In this document: positions 36,309 through 48,407 of the stretch, piece after piece
How positions within the stretch are numbered: the stretch's first letter is position 1
Layout: each line of letters starts with the position of its first letter
Source of the DNA: Lophius americanus
Taxonomy: Eukaryota > Chordata > Actinopteri > Lophiiformes > Lophiidae
DNA length: 64,000 nucleotides
Assembly (NCBI GenBank): GCA_037951165.1
Contig: JBBDHG010000133.1
Coordinates: 1,716,001 to 1,780,000 of the forward strand
Direction of reading: 5' to 3'
Position numbers and translations under genes: made by a program
The notes under the pieces: generated by a model
Seen by the model: the letters and a program-made list of their open reading frames with translations, nothing else
Told to the model about the DNA's origin: nothing
The model's database searches: none

Positions 36309-37978
36309 CTGGAATATGGACAATAACCCCATCATAGCCAAGAGACATGACAGAGACGAGGAGAACGTAGATAGAAAAATATAGAAGAAAAGAGAAAAAA
36401 AAGTCATATGAAGAGTAATTAAAAGTATTTCCCTACTTTTACATATTAAATAGCTTAATAGGAGTGGACTATCTCAGGAAAATGTATTATATGTTTAATT
36501 GCAATCACAATCAAACTACATTCTTTTTTTCAAATTCGAAATATCTTACAGAATATACTAGGACATGAGATATCCAATAAAATATGTCCATTTGCATTAT
36601 TAAACACAATATTCTACTAAAGCTGTGTGTCTGTTGTGCCACTAACTAGTGCAACATTTGCTGTAGGTCACCCAAGGGAGAGCCATGTGGAGGAAACACA
36701 ATAGTCATGCTCACATAGAGACGCTTTAGGAGCAGAGAAGGACAATAAATACATTGATCTCAGTAAGTAGATCGTGGTCACCTTTGAGATTGATCCTCAT
36801 CAAATACAACATTCCTAATATGAAATGGGCCGGCGTGTCGACTCTGATCATTATACATTTATTGGACATCTATTTGTTTGACAAGCTCGCTCAGGACCGT
36901 TATTATTATATTAATATTCTTAACAAGTACTTTACGTTTCTTTTGTTTTTACTCAGGTTCCTTCTAAACTCAGGTTTGAACTTATTTCCTTCCCTGTATT
37001 GTTACCTCTACTTATATCTTGTATTTTTACCTTTGTTTCTATCTTGATTATGGTCTTTGTGAAGGGAGAGGGGCAAAGTGGGCATTTAATTTGCATTGTG
37101 TAACCAGCTGTGTTTTTTTACCATGCACATTTCAATAAACCTCTTGAATCTTGAATCCATTTACAATAGACACTATTTTTACACATGAACACAAAATATG
37201 ACTTTTATGATTACAGTTAAACAAAATTGGCGCCCAACTTGTTTCTGAGAGAGCAAACATGAAGACTACATGAGGGAACATTAGGTTAGCAATACAGAAT
37301 GGTAGAGTAAGAGCGAAGTACAATACAGAGAAAATCAAACATTAGACGGGGTTATTGAAGATTTAGTGTCTAGTTTAATGTGCACTTTGTGTTATAGTTG
37401 CAACTGAAAGTTCAACTCAGCACTGAACCAGTTCAAAGGACGGAACTTCAACAACATCTTGTCTTCCATCTAAAACCACTTTATGTTTTAGCTCCAAGGG
37501 CAAACGAGTGAAGAGTGCGTATGAAGTTTGAAGAGTTAGAGAAAGAAAAAGAATGAGAAGAAGGATCAGAGGAAGAGGAGCGGTGGACAGCTAAAGTTGC
37601 TACAAAAGAGACTAAATGAAGCGTTGCAAGCAGGAGTCTAAGCATGATTAAATGCCATGGCTGACATTTTTCAATTTAAAAATATTCACACTCAATCCTC
37701 GTATGAATATGAATTTTTTTGCCCTTTCTCCCAATTGTTTATCCACACACTGATGTAGGAGGTGAAAAAATCAAACTTACCTCAGGTTGTTATTTTCACA
37801 CAGTTCTCAAAAACTTTAACTTTGACAAAACCACTGTTGCTTGGAAACCCACCGACAGCTAAAGGTTTAGTTTACTGTAGTGTGATTGCAGTAGAGTACA
37901 TTTTTCTGATATAAAATCCAAATTTTGTGTGTGTGCATACGTGTGCCCACAGTTTGTGTTGCGGCGGTTGTAGATTAC
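36309..37978 (-). other. slc2a4rg intron with a LINE 3' remnant
   Basis: 1670 bp. On the + strand, 37080-37158 ends in an AATAAA followed by cttgaatcttgaatcc, typical of fish LINE 3' tails. The ORF at 36754-37047 lies within or next to that remnant and is not an independent gene. Confidence 0.65.
37080..37158 (+). repeat. LINE 3' tail remnant
   Basis: It ends acatttcaataaacctcttg and aatcttgaatcc, a tail common to fish LINE 3' ends. Confidence 0.5.
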
Positions 37979-38252
37979 CTGATAGGCGTGGTCAGTGCGG
38001 ATGTGGCAGAGCGTAGAGGGAGCCGACTGGCTGAGCAGTGTCGGGATGTGGTTCTGCGGACCGGTCATATTGATGTGTTCAGAGTGAGGGACATCGGTGA
38101 GTGGCGGAGGGAAGACGGGTGGCGGACCGGCCGTGGTGGGGGAGGTGGGCGTGAGGCTGGACAAGCCCTCTGTTAAGCTGTCCATGTTGACCTCAATCTC
38201 TGAGTAGTAAAAGTCTTCCTCTCCATCGCTGTAGTCCGAGTCGCTGTTGCGG
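37979..38252 (-). CDS. slc2a4rg: slc2a4rg coding exon: DGEEDFYYSE block and Pro-rich region
   Basis: It opens RNSDSDYSDGEEDFYYSEIE, continues MDSLTEGLSSLTPTSPT and a proline-rich run, and ends HIRTDHAYQ before gtaatc. The phrase DSLTEGLSSLTPTSPT is nearer to human SLC2A4RG (DTLTDGLSSLTPVSPT) than to what I recall of ZNF395 or ZNF704, which supports the symbol. The acidic DGEEDFYY block is common to the whole family. Entry is by a one-base split codon and exit is in phase 0. Confidence 0.93.
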
Positions 38253-39257
38253 CTACAGGACAGGAAGAACAGCGACTTAAAAACACTTCTGGATCTACAG
38301 AGTCTAAACTTAGTGGAGCATTATGGACATTTATCTGTTCACCAAATCATTGTGTGCCAGCAGCACACGTGTGTTCGGAGTGTAATGTATGTGTAAATGT
38401 ATTTGAACGTGAAGTAAAACTCTTCTTAGGAGCGTGAGATTGAGTAGATTTATAACATATTTGCATTAACACCTAGAACATTATGCACCAGAAATCGAAT
38501 GATACATAATTAAGAAGAATGTTTACATCATAGTTCAGAATTTCAATAGTAACATATACTTCTATTTGACAACGATTTTAGGTTAAGCGATGCAGTCAGA
38601 ATTGTTTAATTTTAAGTATTCTTTTCTTCCACCAACTCTGCACAAGCAAATAAAAAAACTCCCATTTCACAATGCATTAAGACTTTTAATGATAAACATA
38701 CAAAAAAAATAATGACATTAATACCTTTTGAAAAACCGACTTCGGATCTAGGTGGACACGAAAGGTGACGAGACTTGCCATATTTCCTTTAACCATAATA
38801 CTACTGGTATCCATAAACATAAACCCAGTCGACCAAAGAGAGTGCTGGTAGTGCTTACACTGTCCAGCAGAGGGCATCAAAAACCAGTGACATCCTCAGT
38901 CCTGTAGGCTGGTGATGAAAAGACATAAATGTAAAACTCTTTTCGAGGATGCTGATCTCCTCCAAAAAAGTGCTGCCTTTAACCTATGGACTCATTGTCT
39001 CTACCTGCGTCTTACTTATTGCATTTATCAGTATGAAAATATTCTTTCAGTGTTTTTTTATTCATAAACAAAACCATTCTTGAAAAAAAGGGTGAAAGAA
39101 GACAGCTATTTTTTTTCCTTACACATTTTACTGCCATCTATTAAAGATGTGGAAAATAACGTAAATTCTTGTTAAACTTGTTAAACGCGGCAGCCTAGGG
39201 ACTGATCACTGTCGCCTGCGTTTGCTAAGTTGTTTTCTGTGACGTGTTACTGCTCAC
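38253..39257 (-). other. slc2a4rg intron
   Basis: 1005 bp between gtgagc donor and ctgtag acceptor on the - strand; AT-rich, with no feature seen. Confidence 0.75.
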
Positions 39258-39358
39258 CCCAGGTGGATGGTTCGGATGTGTCGCTGGATCCCTGATGAGG
39301 TGCTGAGGACCTTTTCACAGTTCTTCCACAAGCATTTGAACATCACCTTCATGGAGTT
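39258..39358 (-). CDS. slc2a4rg: slc2a4rg coding exon: C2H2 zinc finger
   Basis: It reads [14 protein letters not shown], then [13 protein letters not shown] and IRTIHLG. The finger is Cys-x4-Cys ... His-x4-His (partial-protein residues C122, C127, H140, H145). This is the family signature; human has VMFQCLWKSCGKVLSTASAM at this place. Acceptor tcctctag and donor gtgagc flank it. It exits with gg, which joins c of the next exon to give the Gly of HLGR. Confidence 0.95.
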
Positions 39359-40958
39359 CTAGAGGAGAGTAACCACAAGAGTGGGTCAGAAAACAGCTGA
39401 TTTGGCCAATGCCACTACACATTGTGTCTCAGACACAGCCTGATGGGATGATATGACCTTTCATATGTATTATTGGTTTATTTATTTAATCCTATATCTA
39501 AAGTTATTTTAATACTATTATTAATAATAGAAATAATAATTGTAATCCACGATAGACACAACAATATTATTAGTTAGCTATAATTATTTACAGCCCTGTT
39601 GCTGTGGTCTAAATAGTGAGGCCTTAGCGGGTAAAGGAGTGCCACCCTACAAGGGGCCAAACACTACACCTCATTAGATAGCTATTAGAGCAAGAGGTCA
39701 ATAAAAATAGAAGCATGATATGCAACATGTTCAGCTTCATTCACTGAGAAAACAGACAACGAGCTACACAGAGGTAGAAAGGGGAGAGTGAACTGGTAGC
39801 TTTTTTCTGTCTGTCTCAGTACGTTGGTGTTCAATGTCAGATTAATGAGCTGAATAAATCAAATATTTGACCACTGCCTGCTGTCTGTGCATGTTGTCGG
39901 CTCAGTTGAAGATCTACCATAAATAAATTGGTGTTAAATTGCGGCCTTGATATGGCCTCGATGCTTAACAAAACATTTATGGCCTCTCGACATTTGCTTT
40001 ACAACTAAATATAAATACAAATACATTATCCCCCCCATAGACGAGCGCATATAACCACGCTGACCTCTTTCTGAACTCTGATCGTCAAGAGAAGCATTCA
40101 TAAATGCTTATCAAATCTGACCCGCAAATCTGATTTCACACTGGACCCAAAGTAACTCTACTAAGCTAGACAGGAAGAGATAGATAGATGGAGTGGGTGT
40201 GTTTATTTCAATTCATAGCTCTTTCAAATACCAGGGCCTGGCAGCTCTCCCATGAGCAGGTATGGGCCTGCCTAACTGAAAATGAAAGACAGCGAGTTTG
40301 TACTCTTGTTGCCTTTCAACAGCTCCTGAAGAAATAAGGGCAATAAAATAAATGAGGGAAGGGGGGGGGGGGGGCAAAAAGAGAAAAACTGAGCAAAAGA
40401 AGTGAGAGGAACAGACTCTTATCAATGGTGGTAAGTCTCTGCTACTCTACTCTACTATTCCTCTGAAATATACCTCATTGAATCTGAACCCATTTCTCTC
40501 CATTTAACACCAACAAGTCATTAAACTCCTCAAGCGATGATAGCTCTGGGTTTGGCGTCAGCTTTATTGCACCACAAAGCCAGCCGGCAGGTTGGCTCAT
40601 ATTTTAGCGCTCTTCCACGTAGCTTTTGTGTTTAAATTCCTCCCAGCATCATCCTACTTAATTTCCTGTCTGCTTAGCTGTGGTATGGCCTAGGTCTCTG
40701 GCAGAGTTGTCCGCTGAGTTTTTATGGATTTATATATTCTTTAGCCCAGTAGTCTTCACTGCTGCTCCACTACAGCGTTGTTGGATTGCAAAGTCCCACA
40801 TATTGCACTGTGTATGGGGTTTCCTGTCACATGATGGTTATAGGAAACTGAAATTAATTCCTCTTCTTATACTGGACACCCTCTGACTTTAACTGCTCTC
40901 ATACATATGCATCCCTTGAATCTGTGGTTTCTCATTTTCATTCGTACCCACTCCCTCT

Positions 40959-40990
<32 letters not shown>

Positions 40991-42069
40991 TGAAAACTGA
41001 AATGGGAACTATAGCTTGTTTACAAATAAAACACTCTGACATTTTAGACTGCTTCTGGAGGAAAGATTAAGAGAGAAAAAAGTAAAATAAAGATCACAAC
41101 AATGTACATCATTCACAAACGCTTAATGCGGCCGGGTTTATGTCGGCGGCATTTAAACTGTATGATGCTTAAAGTTACCCGATGGATTCCAGCTGATTCT
41201 AAGAGTACTCACTAAGTTCTAACTTGATAAAATAACAAATGCACAGCAGAGCTGTTTCTTTACAACTGTGGCCACGAAGTATTACTCAGCATGCGCCATC
41301 TTTTGGTTTATGCTAAAAGTGAAGGAGACAGCATCTGGAGCTGCTGTAATAACCACAAAATAACAGTTCTGTCAAGCAACTGACAGAGTCAAAAGATTGT
41401 ACTGACTGTGCTATCCAATTATTTTTTAATGTTGCCATCTCAATCAATCATGACAAATGGGCCACTTAGATCTGCTACATATAATCAGAGTAATCAGGAG
41501 ATGAGTTTCTGTTCTCTGTGGTGTCATTGAACCATTAACACATCCCTTCTATAAAATATTTCCCTTTAAAAGCCTTGTGGAGATCTTTTTTCCTTTGCAT
41601 GACTGCATTTAAATTAAATGCGTCACATATCGATTCAGATCGATTCATTTTGTAAAGGCTAAATCTAAAAAGGTCAATTAAATCAAATAGAATGTAAAAA
41701 CAAATTGCATGAACATGTTACTTTACAGCATTGAGTGTTCAGCTATTCCAGCATATAAATTCAAAGATAAAGATAAAAGATTAACTTTTCAACTCAAACA
41801 CTGCTAATGCTTACCTATAATTTATTTAAAATAAATAGCAAAATAAAAGCTATTTTGCTACTTTTTGATCATCAGTGAAGAGTATAAAATTATTTTGGTT
41901 GGATTCATAGTCTATTGAAAATAGAATAAATTAGAAATGCTGACTGGGGACAAAATTGCAAAGAAAGCGGACATTGTCCAATAAATGAGAATACGACTAA
42001 GTAATGGGATATGACATCAAATGCTTCACAAACTGCTCCTTGCAAAAGGACATGAGAATCCATCTTTAC
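39359..42069 (-). other. slc2a4rg intron containing a G14 and a C31 homopolymer
   Basis: 2711 bp. The only distinctive sequences are the G14 run at 40361-40374 and the C31 run at 40960-40990. No exon. Confidence 0.75.
40960..40990. repeat. C31 homopolymer
   Basis: Thirty-one consecutive C on the + strand, in an slc2a4rg intron; G31 on the transcribed (-) sense. Confidence 0.97.
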
Positions 42070-42308
42070 CTTTCGCTTACGAGGTATGGGATCCTCAAAC
42101 ATGAAGTGCGTGCTCTCTGTGACATCCTCACTGACTTCATCTCCCTGCGAGGAGAGCAGGAAGTTCTTGGTGATGCCATTGGAAAGAGGTGGGGACGGTG
42201 TGGATGGTACTGATTGGTCACTGGCATCCCAGCTCCAGTTGCCACTGGTGGAGCTGCTGTAGCTGGCTGACAGAGCCTCTTTCCAAGTCCTGCTGGCTGG
42301 CTCTGGGA
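42070..42308 (-). CDS. slc2a4rg: slc2a4rg coding exon ending in the RKRK nuclear-localisation motif
   Basis: Bounded by the acceptor aaaccacag and donor gtaaag on the - strand. The 79 full codons include RTWKEAL, SYSSSTSGNWSWD, ASDQSVPSTPSPPL and FEDPIPRKRK, in the same order as the human protein (WKEAL, SSDQSSPSTPSPPL, RKRK). The Ser/Pro-rich middle is the conserved block shared with ZNF395 and ZNF704. The phase-1 entry forms Val with the previous exon and the phase-0 exit precedes the zinc-finger exon. Confidence 0.93.
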
Positions 42309-43640
42309 CTGTGGTTTACAGAATACACAGTTAACCTCAGTTTCATGTTTGAATATAGGCAAATGTGAGCAAGAATGTAAGCATGCATGACTTTAAAAGG
42401 TATAAAACAACATGTTGGGATGGTATGCATAATAATGTTGATGCAAATAAAAACTCTGAAATGGAAATGAAAATGTAAAATCTTTCAATCGAAAATGAAG
42501 CCTCAACATAGAACAAAGTTTAAGATCATGTATTTTGGGGGTTCATTTATAAAATTTCCTATAGAAATGTAAGGGTCAGAATCCCAGATCATATGAATAC
42601 ATAGAAAAGTTCAATTTGCGTATAAGGACTATGCACTACTTTACTGAGATCCTGGTATTAATTTATTCACAGACCTGAGTCTGTGAATACTATTGTTTTT
42701 GTATGTACGCCATCCAAAAACATAATTTCGAACAATATCAGAAGCATTTAAGTAATCATTGTCTAAAAAGCATGAAATGAAGGTAAATAAAGAATGCCTC
42801 AATTACATTTTATATTTTAGGTCCCCAAATTCGGATGATCAATTTTTTTTTTTTACTTTAAAGACATTGTAGGAACCCTGTATATAGCATTTTCAAGGTT
42901 CCTTGGCTACTCCAGGAATTGTATGCAGTCACCCATATATTGATGACAGAGATCCCATGCAAGGTCTTAACCTGTTTATCATGAGTGAACACAAGATCTT
43001 CTATCCAAACACCCACATTTACAATAACTTGCACAGCCAATTTGAGTATTGCCTAAGACCGATTTAATACAGGGTTCAGAGACTAAACCACCAACGCTCT
43101 GATTATTACATGACCTGATCTACCTCCTGAGCCACAGCTGCATCATAATGCACAGCTTAATTTCCTTACTGGGAGCAATACTGTAACCTTGGTTTAATGC
43201 TGAGCTTAAAAGCAAGCCAACAGGACTTTGACCATCTGGCAGGGTTGGCATGGTGATGGCTACCTCACCCACACTAGAGACAGCAAAGCGAGCGGTGGTT
43301 ACAGAGTCGAGTCTGAATAGTAAGGGTTGGGCTTAGGTAAGGACATTTATATAGATAAGCGTGCAGGGCCTATAATACAGCAAGGGTGCCATCTATTAAA
43401 TGAGAGCATATTAACACATACAGTCAAAAGATCAGTCTGTTTCAGGGTGAACTAATTATCAGGTGAGGTATAACTTTTTGTTCCCTCTCTCCTGCTTCAC
43501 CAGACTGAGAGATCGAGCAACCCTCAGCGTGATTCTAAGTGAGTGACCTTGATTTGTTTAAAACAGTGGATGAGTCATTATTTGAACAAGGATGGTGTGT
43601 TCAAGGTAAAATTCTGCTGACACAGAGGCAGCAGTGTTAC
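42309..43640 (-). other. slc2a4rg intron with a dispersed-repeat copy
   Basis: 1332 bp. A diverged copy of the tRNA-like repeat lies at about 42893-43142. No coding signal on either strand. Confidence 0.75.
42893..43142 (-). repeat. tRNA-like SINE-type dispersed repeat, diverged copy
   Basis: On the - strand the head reads gctgtggctcaggaggtaga, which contains an RNA polymerase III A-box-like stretch (TGGCTCAGGAGG), with a degraded B-box (tggtggtttagtc) further on. The remainder (catgcaaggtcttaacctg and neighbours on +) matches the body of the same family. Confidence 0.6.
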
Positions 43641-43741
43641 CTGTGTGTGCAGAGGAAGGGTAGAGCACCAAAGGGGATGTGGACAGTGAGGTCAGGACGG
43701 TGGCAGCCATCACCTCCTTATCAGCATGACCTGAGGGCTTC
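43641..43741 (-). CDS. slc2a4rg: slc2a4rg coding exon (first found in this window)
   Basis: Slc2a4rg (GLUT4 enhancer factor, HDBP1) is a nuclear DNA-binding protein known in mammals to bind the SLC2A4 promoter with MEF2 and to bind a GC-rich element of the HTT promoter. This exon reads KPSGHADKEVMAATVLTSLS and then TSPLVLYPSSAHT; human SLC2A4RG has DEVMAAAALTSLSTSPLLL as I recall it. On the - strand the acceptor is gttttgcag and the donor is gtaaca after 43641. The exon enters with one base completing a codon and leaves in phase 1. Assembled with the six exons below it gives the C-terminal 364 residues. The exon(s) encoding the N-terminus were not found between here and base 64000. Confidence 0.9.
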
Positions 43742-46700
43742 CTGCAAAACACAAATATAGATTGACCACATAGGAGAGGCGTATATTATTGTTAGTGCTT
43801 AAACTTCCCTCGGATCCAAGAATAAATCTTAACAAATAAAACATTCACCAGAAAAAGATTGTTATTTGTGTTGAGCAATTGAAAAATTATTTTTGAACAA
43901 TCCGGTTCACCAGAGCAAGAGCAGAAAACTATAAACCTCTGTAGCTCCAAAAAATATCAGCCATGACAGTAGAATAACTTTGGATGAAAATCCAAAACCC
44001 TGGTGTCAAGGGTACAGAGAGATCAATCAATGAGGGTAAAGTAAACCTTAGAGAACTTTCTGTTTGTGTGCGTGTGAATAATATGTGACATGCGTGTGCA
44101 CGCGCAAGAGAAAATTCTGCAAATAGCGAGCCTCTTGAGTGAAGGGGTTTTGTGGTGTGTTTCAGCATGATTTATGCAGCCGTGCTAAGAGAGAGGGGGA
44201 GAGAGACGCTTGTTACTCTCTTCCTGCACTGGGCACCCCATGCTGAGCAGGCAATACACAGCTAAAATATTATTTAGACTGCTCACTTGAACTAGCGGCA
44301 AACACATACACAGAATAGAAGTTCACCAGCCCAAAAATGCGAGCCGGCGCAAAAGAGATTTTTGTAATTCTGCAATGATGCATAAACTCCTCCTCCTCGT
44401 GCAAACTTACTCTTTTTATCAATACAATCTGGGTTGCACAGAGTAACACCGATGCGCAAGTACAAAAAAAACAACACACACATACACAAAGACTGACAGG
44501 CAGATATAGACATGGCCTGCAGCTTTAAGAGGGCCTTGTCCCACCCACAGACTTCTCAACTACACAACCAGAGTAAACTGGTTTGAGGTGTTCTCTCAGC
44601 CAAGCCCTGAGTCCTGGCAGAGATCCACCCCAATTCTCCGTGCACACACGTATACCGAGCGCAAAAACCTTAACTTGAGACAACTAACTCCTACAAGAAT
44701 ATGCTGTGAATCAACAAGAATATGTACACAAGTTCACACAAATACTTAAAAGTGGTAACAAGACAACAACAAAAAAAGGAAAACGTTCTATGGACAAAAA
44801 CATTTTGGAAAGTGTCTCAGCTCCCACACTGATGAGAATGTGCTGGAAGGGGAGCAAATGGATCACAGGGGAATGTACGAGATGCGAAGGAATCTCTCAG
44901 AGACTGAACATTACACAACCAGATCCACACAAAAAAGGCTGGTTTTACTTATAAATATTGGTCCTCTGTGTGTGCGTCAATGTTTGTTTGAATGCAATCC
45001 AAGCACTTATGAGAAACGCATCATATAGTTCATTAATATATAATTGTAGTATCAAAAGAATAATACCCACACTTCACCTCAATCAGAGGATACAGCTAGA
45101 GGAAAGGCGGGTAACACATGCATATACACATGCATGAGACTGCGCACACACAGTCTTGTCCAGAGATAAAGAGATAACAAGATTAGCTGTGTCCTGTTTC
45201 AGTCATTAGTCTTGTTTTTAGCACTAAAGAGGGGCAGCCAGGGACAAGCTTTTGATTTATGAGCATCTGTCTCTTGTTTAATAGCATTTCTGTACTGTTT
45301 TTTAATCATTCTGTTGCCAATATGAACAAACTGTTGTCCGCTTGACTGTGACAGATACGGATATGGTGCTTTCAAACCAGTAAAGTTGGTCCTATTTGGA
45401 GGAAAAGTGGTTTACTAATCGCATACTGCTAACAGTCGCACATATTAGTTTGTGTGTGTTTGTGATTAACTTTAAAAAACAAACTTAGAGGCCAGCCTAT
45501 CCAGAGGTTATTCAAACTTAAACTTATATTTCTCTCTCTCTCATAAACACAGGAGGAATGCCAACACTCACCAGGTTCCATTTATTCCACCCAACCGCCC
45601 AAACCCACTCCGATTTCCTGACATTGAAATTTTCCTTCTTCTGCTTCCCGGCAGAATCTCGAGCCTCCACCGCATTTTGATTGCAACTGGTGTGTCAGAG
45701 TTTGTGTTCCTGTGCATGCATGTGTTAACTAATAAACAACTCAAATGGCATATTTTGGACAGACTTTCTCAGAGGGCCAACTGCCATTTGATTCTATTCT
45801 ATCGCTGCTATCAAACTGACCTTAATACCAATGTTTACACCAAGTTGGTAGCAGATGGCTGGCACATTCTGCGATCATAAAACTAACTCATACAGATAAC
45901 AGCCCCGCCAATCCTGTTCAACACTTACTCTGATGAACACGTAAGTGCCTGCAGATGCTCAAAATGGCACAGTCTGCTACATTCATGTTAACTTCTCATA
46001 GTCCTGGGCATGAACGATAGTGATATGTACTGGGGAGAGACATGTCATTGGTGGCAGTAAGAAAATTGTGACACAGAAAGGTTGAAATGCAAGAGATGCA
46101 AAATAAAATGAAAGCTAATAATGACTAAACTAGTTCATACGCTGAAAATGCTATTTCTAAATAATGGAGCTTGGTACAAGAAGCAATCATTAAGTAGGTG
46201 CTGTACTTGAGATAAAATAATTATAATGTCCCCTCCATTTAGCAATTCTTAATAAAGCATTGAGATGAGATGTTGAGGCAAAAATGAGGTATGACGAAGG
46301 GTCTAGCAGTGCAAGAGGGCCTTGTCATAAGTCATTTTCTAGTTTGGAGTGAATGCATTGAAATTCACTACAATTCCCAGCTGTAGTTTCTCATCTGCCT
46401 AATGAGGTAGGTTATGCTTAACAGTAGTTCTGATCTGTCTACATGCTCTGAGGAGAGATTTTATTTCCTGCATAAATTTAAGAAGTTTTATGCTTTTCTT
46501 AATTGGCCAGAAAAAGTTTATTGGAGAGCAGAGTTAATGACCACATTTGGTTGTGTGTGTGTACATGGAGTAAATTCAGGTGATTCAATGATGAGACAAG
46601 TACTATCCATTAAAGGCTTCAACCCATTTACAGTACCTGGATTTGTGTGTGAGTGTGTGTGTATGTGTCTGTACACAGTACACGCATTTGTGGATGCCTC

Positions 46701-47220
46701 CGGTTAGAGCATTTGGCACAGTTAAGAACATGCAGAACCATACACTCAATCTTTCACACCCTTACACACATAGACACACACATTCACAACAAACACACAC
46801 ACGCTAGCCCTCTTTCCTCCCTCAACTGTGATTGGCCTTAGCTGTGCCAAGAACCGTCCCTTCTGGCAGCAGCACAAAACATGGGCCAGCTTAAGTCAAC
46901 AAGCCAGGCCCAAACACAGAGACAGAAATGGAGAAAAAGAGAGAGAGAAAAAGAGAAAGAGAGAGTGAGCTGCTTTGAGCGAAGACACAGGTAGCAACTA
47001 TGAGGACTCTCTGGGAGCTTGTATCCTCCAAGGACAACAGTCCATCTTCTATTGTATGAGCAACTAGAAGTTTGTGGCGGTATTTGCAAAGACAGTGTGT
47101 CTGTCCCCGTACTTTCCTCTTTTTATTATTACTATCATTACTTTAGTGTGTTGGGGGGGGGCATCAGTTTTTGGATAGCAGGCTTGCAAATCCCAGTCAA
47201 TAACACAGTGCAGGCTTCCA

Positions 47221-47335
47221 TTCTATTCTTCTTCCGCTTATCCAGTGTCAGGAGCAGCCTAGACATTCCAGATGTACTTCTCCCCAGCAACACCCTCCAG
47301 CTCATCCCAGTTGATCCAGAGGTATTCCCAGGCTA
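47221..47335 (+). repeat. LINE remnant
   Basis: ttcttccgcttatccagtgt, then aacaccctccagctcatccc and gaggtattcccaggcta match a widespread fish LINE 3' region (ctccagctcatcc..gaggcgttcccaggcc). Confidence 0.65.
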
Positions 47336-48368
47336 GATGAGATATATGGCCAATACAGGAAGTTCTGGCTCCCAGTTGGACTTGCCTGGAAAACATTCAA
47401 ATGGAAGCGTCCTGCAGTATGCATGATGCTTGGTCAAACATAGGCGAAAGGCCCAGCAACCAGGTAGGGATAATTTCAAATATTTGAATAGTTATTAAAT
47501 TATAATTTAAAGAAAAAAAAAATATTATGAAAAACTATTGTTTTGTTTTGGTAGTAATATTGTTCTTTGTTCTACTAACATCTGATGGTATTAAAGCACC
47601 TACAGTCTGTGTTCAACCACTACCAATAAAAGTAATAATATTGTGAGGTTAATACCACCAGGTGTCAACAAAGGTAAAATAATGAAGTGCTTCGGAGTGA
47701 GAATTGAAAAGTAATTTGTTTGATGGTCACGAGGCCACCCAACAACCATGTTATGTTACATAACCTGTTCAAGGTGGGATGGGCATGTGTATAAATGCAA
47801 GGAAGTTAAGCAGATTAAGGGTGTAATGATTTGACCATGTGTGAGGGTTTCAGCACACAACTGTAAGACTTAATGCAGCTAGCAGCAGGTAGCAGCTAAC
47901 TAAAAAAAAGAAGAAAATCCATCGAAACCTTTTAAAATTGGGGGGGAGATGGTTGCATGTCCTCTATGTTAATATTGTGTATTTAATAAGTCATAATAAA
48001 AATATTAATTTATTGACTCAATTTCAGCGCTTGTGCCATATCTCCATGTAAAAAGGTGCCCATGACATTAGTGTATAATAAGGTGATGGTGTGTGTGTGT
48101 ATATGTGTGCGCGCCCCTGCCTTTACCGGACTTCACAAAGAACCAATGCAGGACCTTCCAGCATGTTTGTGAACATTACTTTATTAGAACAATCATTAAA
48201 TAACATTTCATATGTCTGATGTATGACTTTGTCGTCATTAACACCACTACCTCTTTACATTCACTAACTTTCCTGCTTTAGTGCTATCTCGAACCAGGGA
48301 GAGGAGGCAAATATCAACACTCACATTCCTTATTATGGGTTATTATATATAGTAGCATATATATTATA

Positions 48369-48407
48369 TATAGTAGCATGGGTTATTCCTTGGCCCATGC
48401 TACTATA
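48369..48407. repeat. perfect 14-bp inverted repeat (hairpin)
   Basis: tatagtagcatggg and cccatgctactata flank an 11-base loop. A partial copy of the left arm (tatatagtagcat) occurs just upstream at about 48345. Confidence 0.92.

Noticed and set aside
47019..47336. 105-codon + strand ORF
   Set aside because: Its second half is the LINE 3' remnant at 47221-47335.
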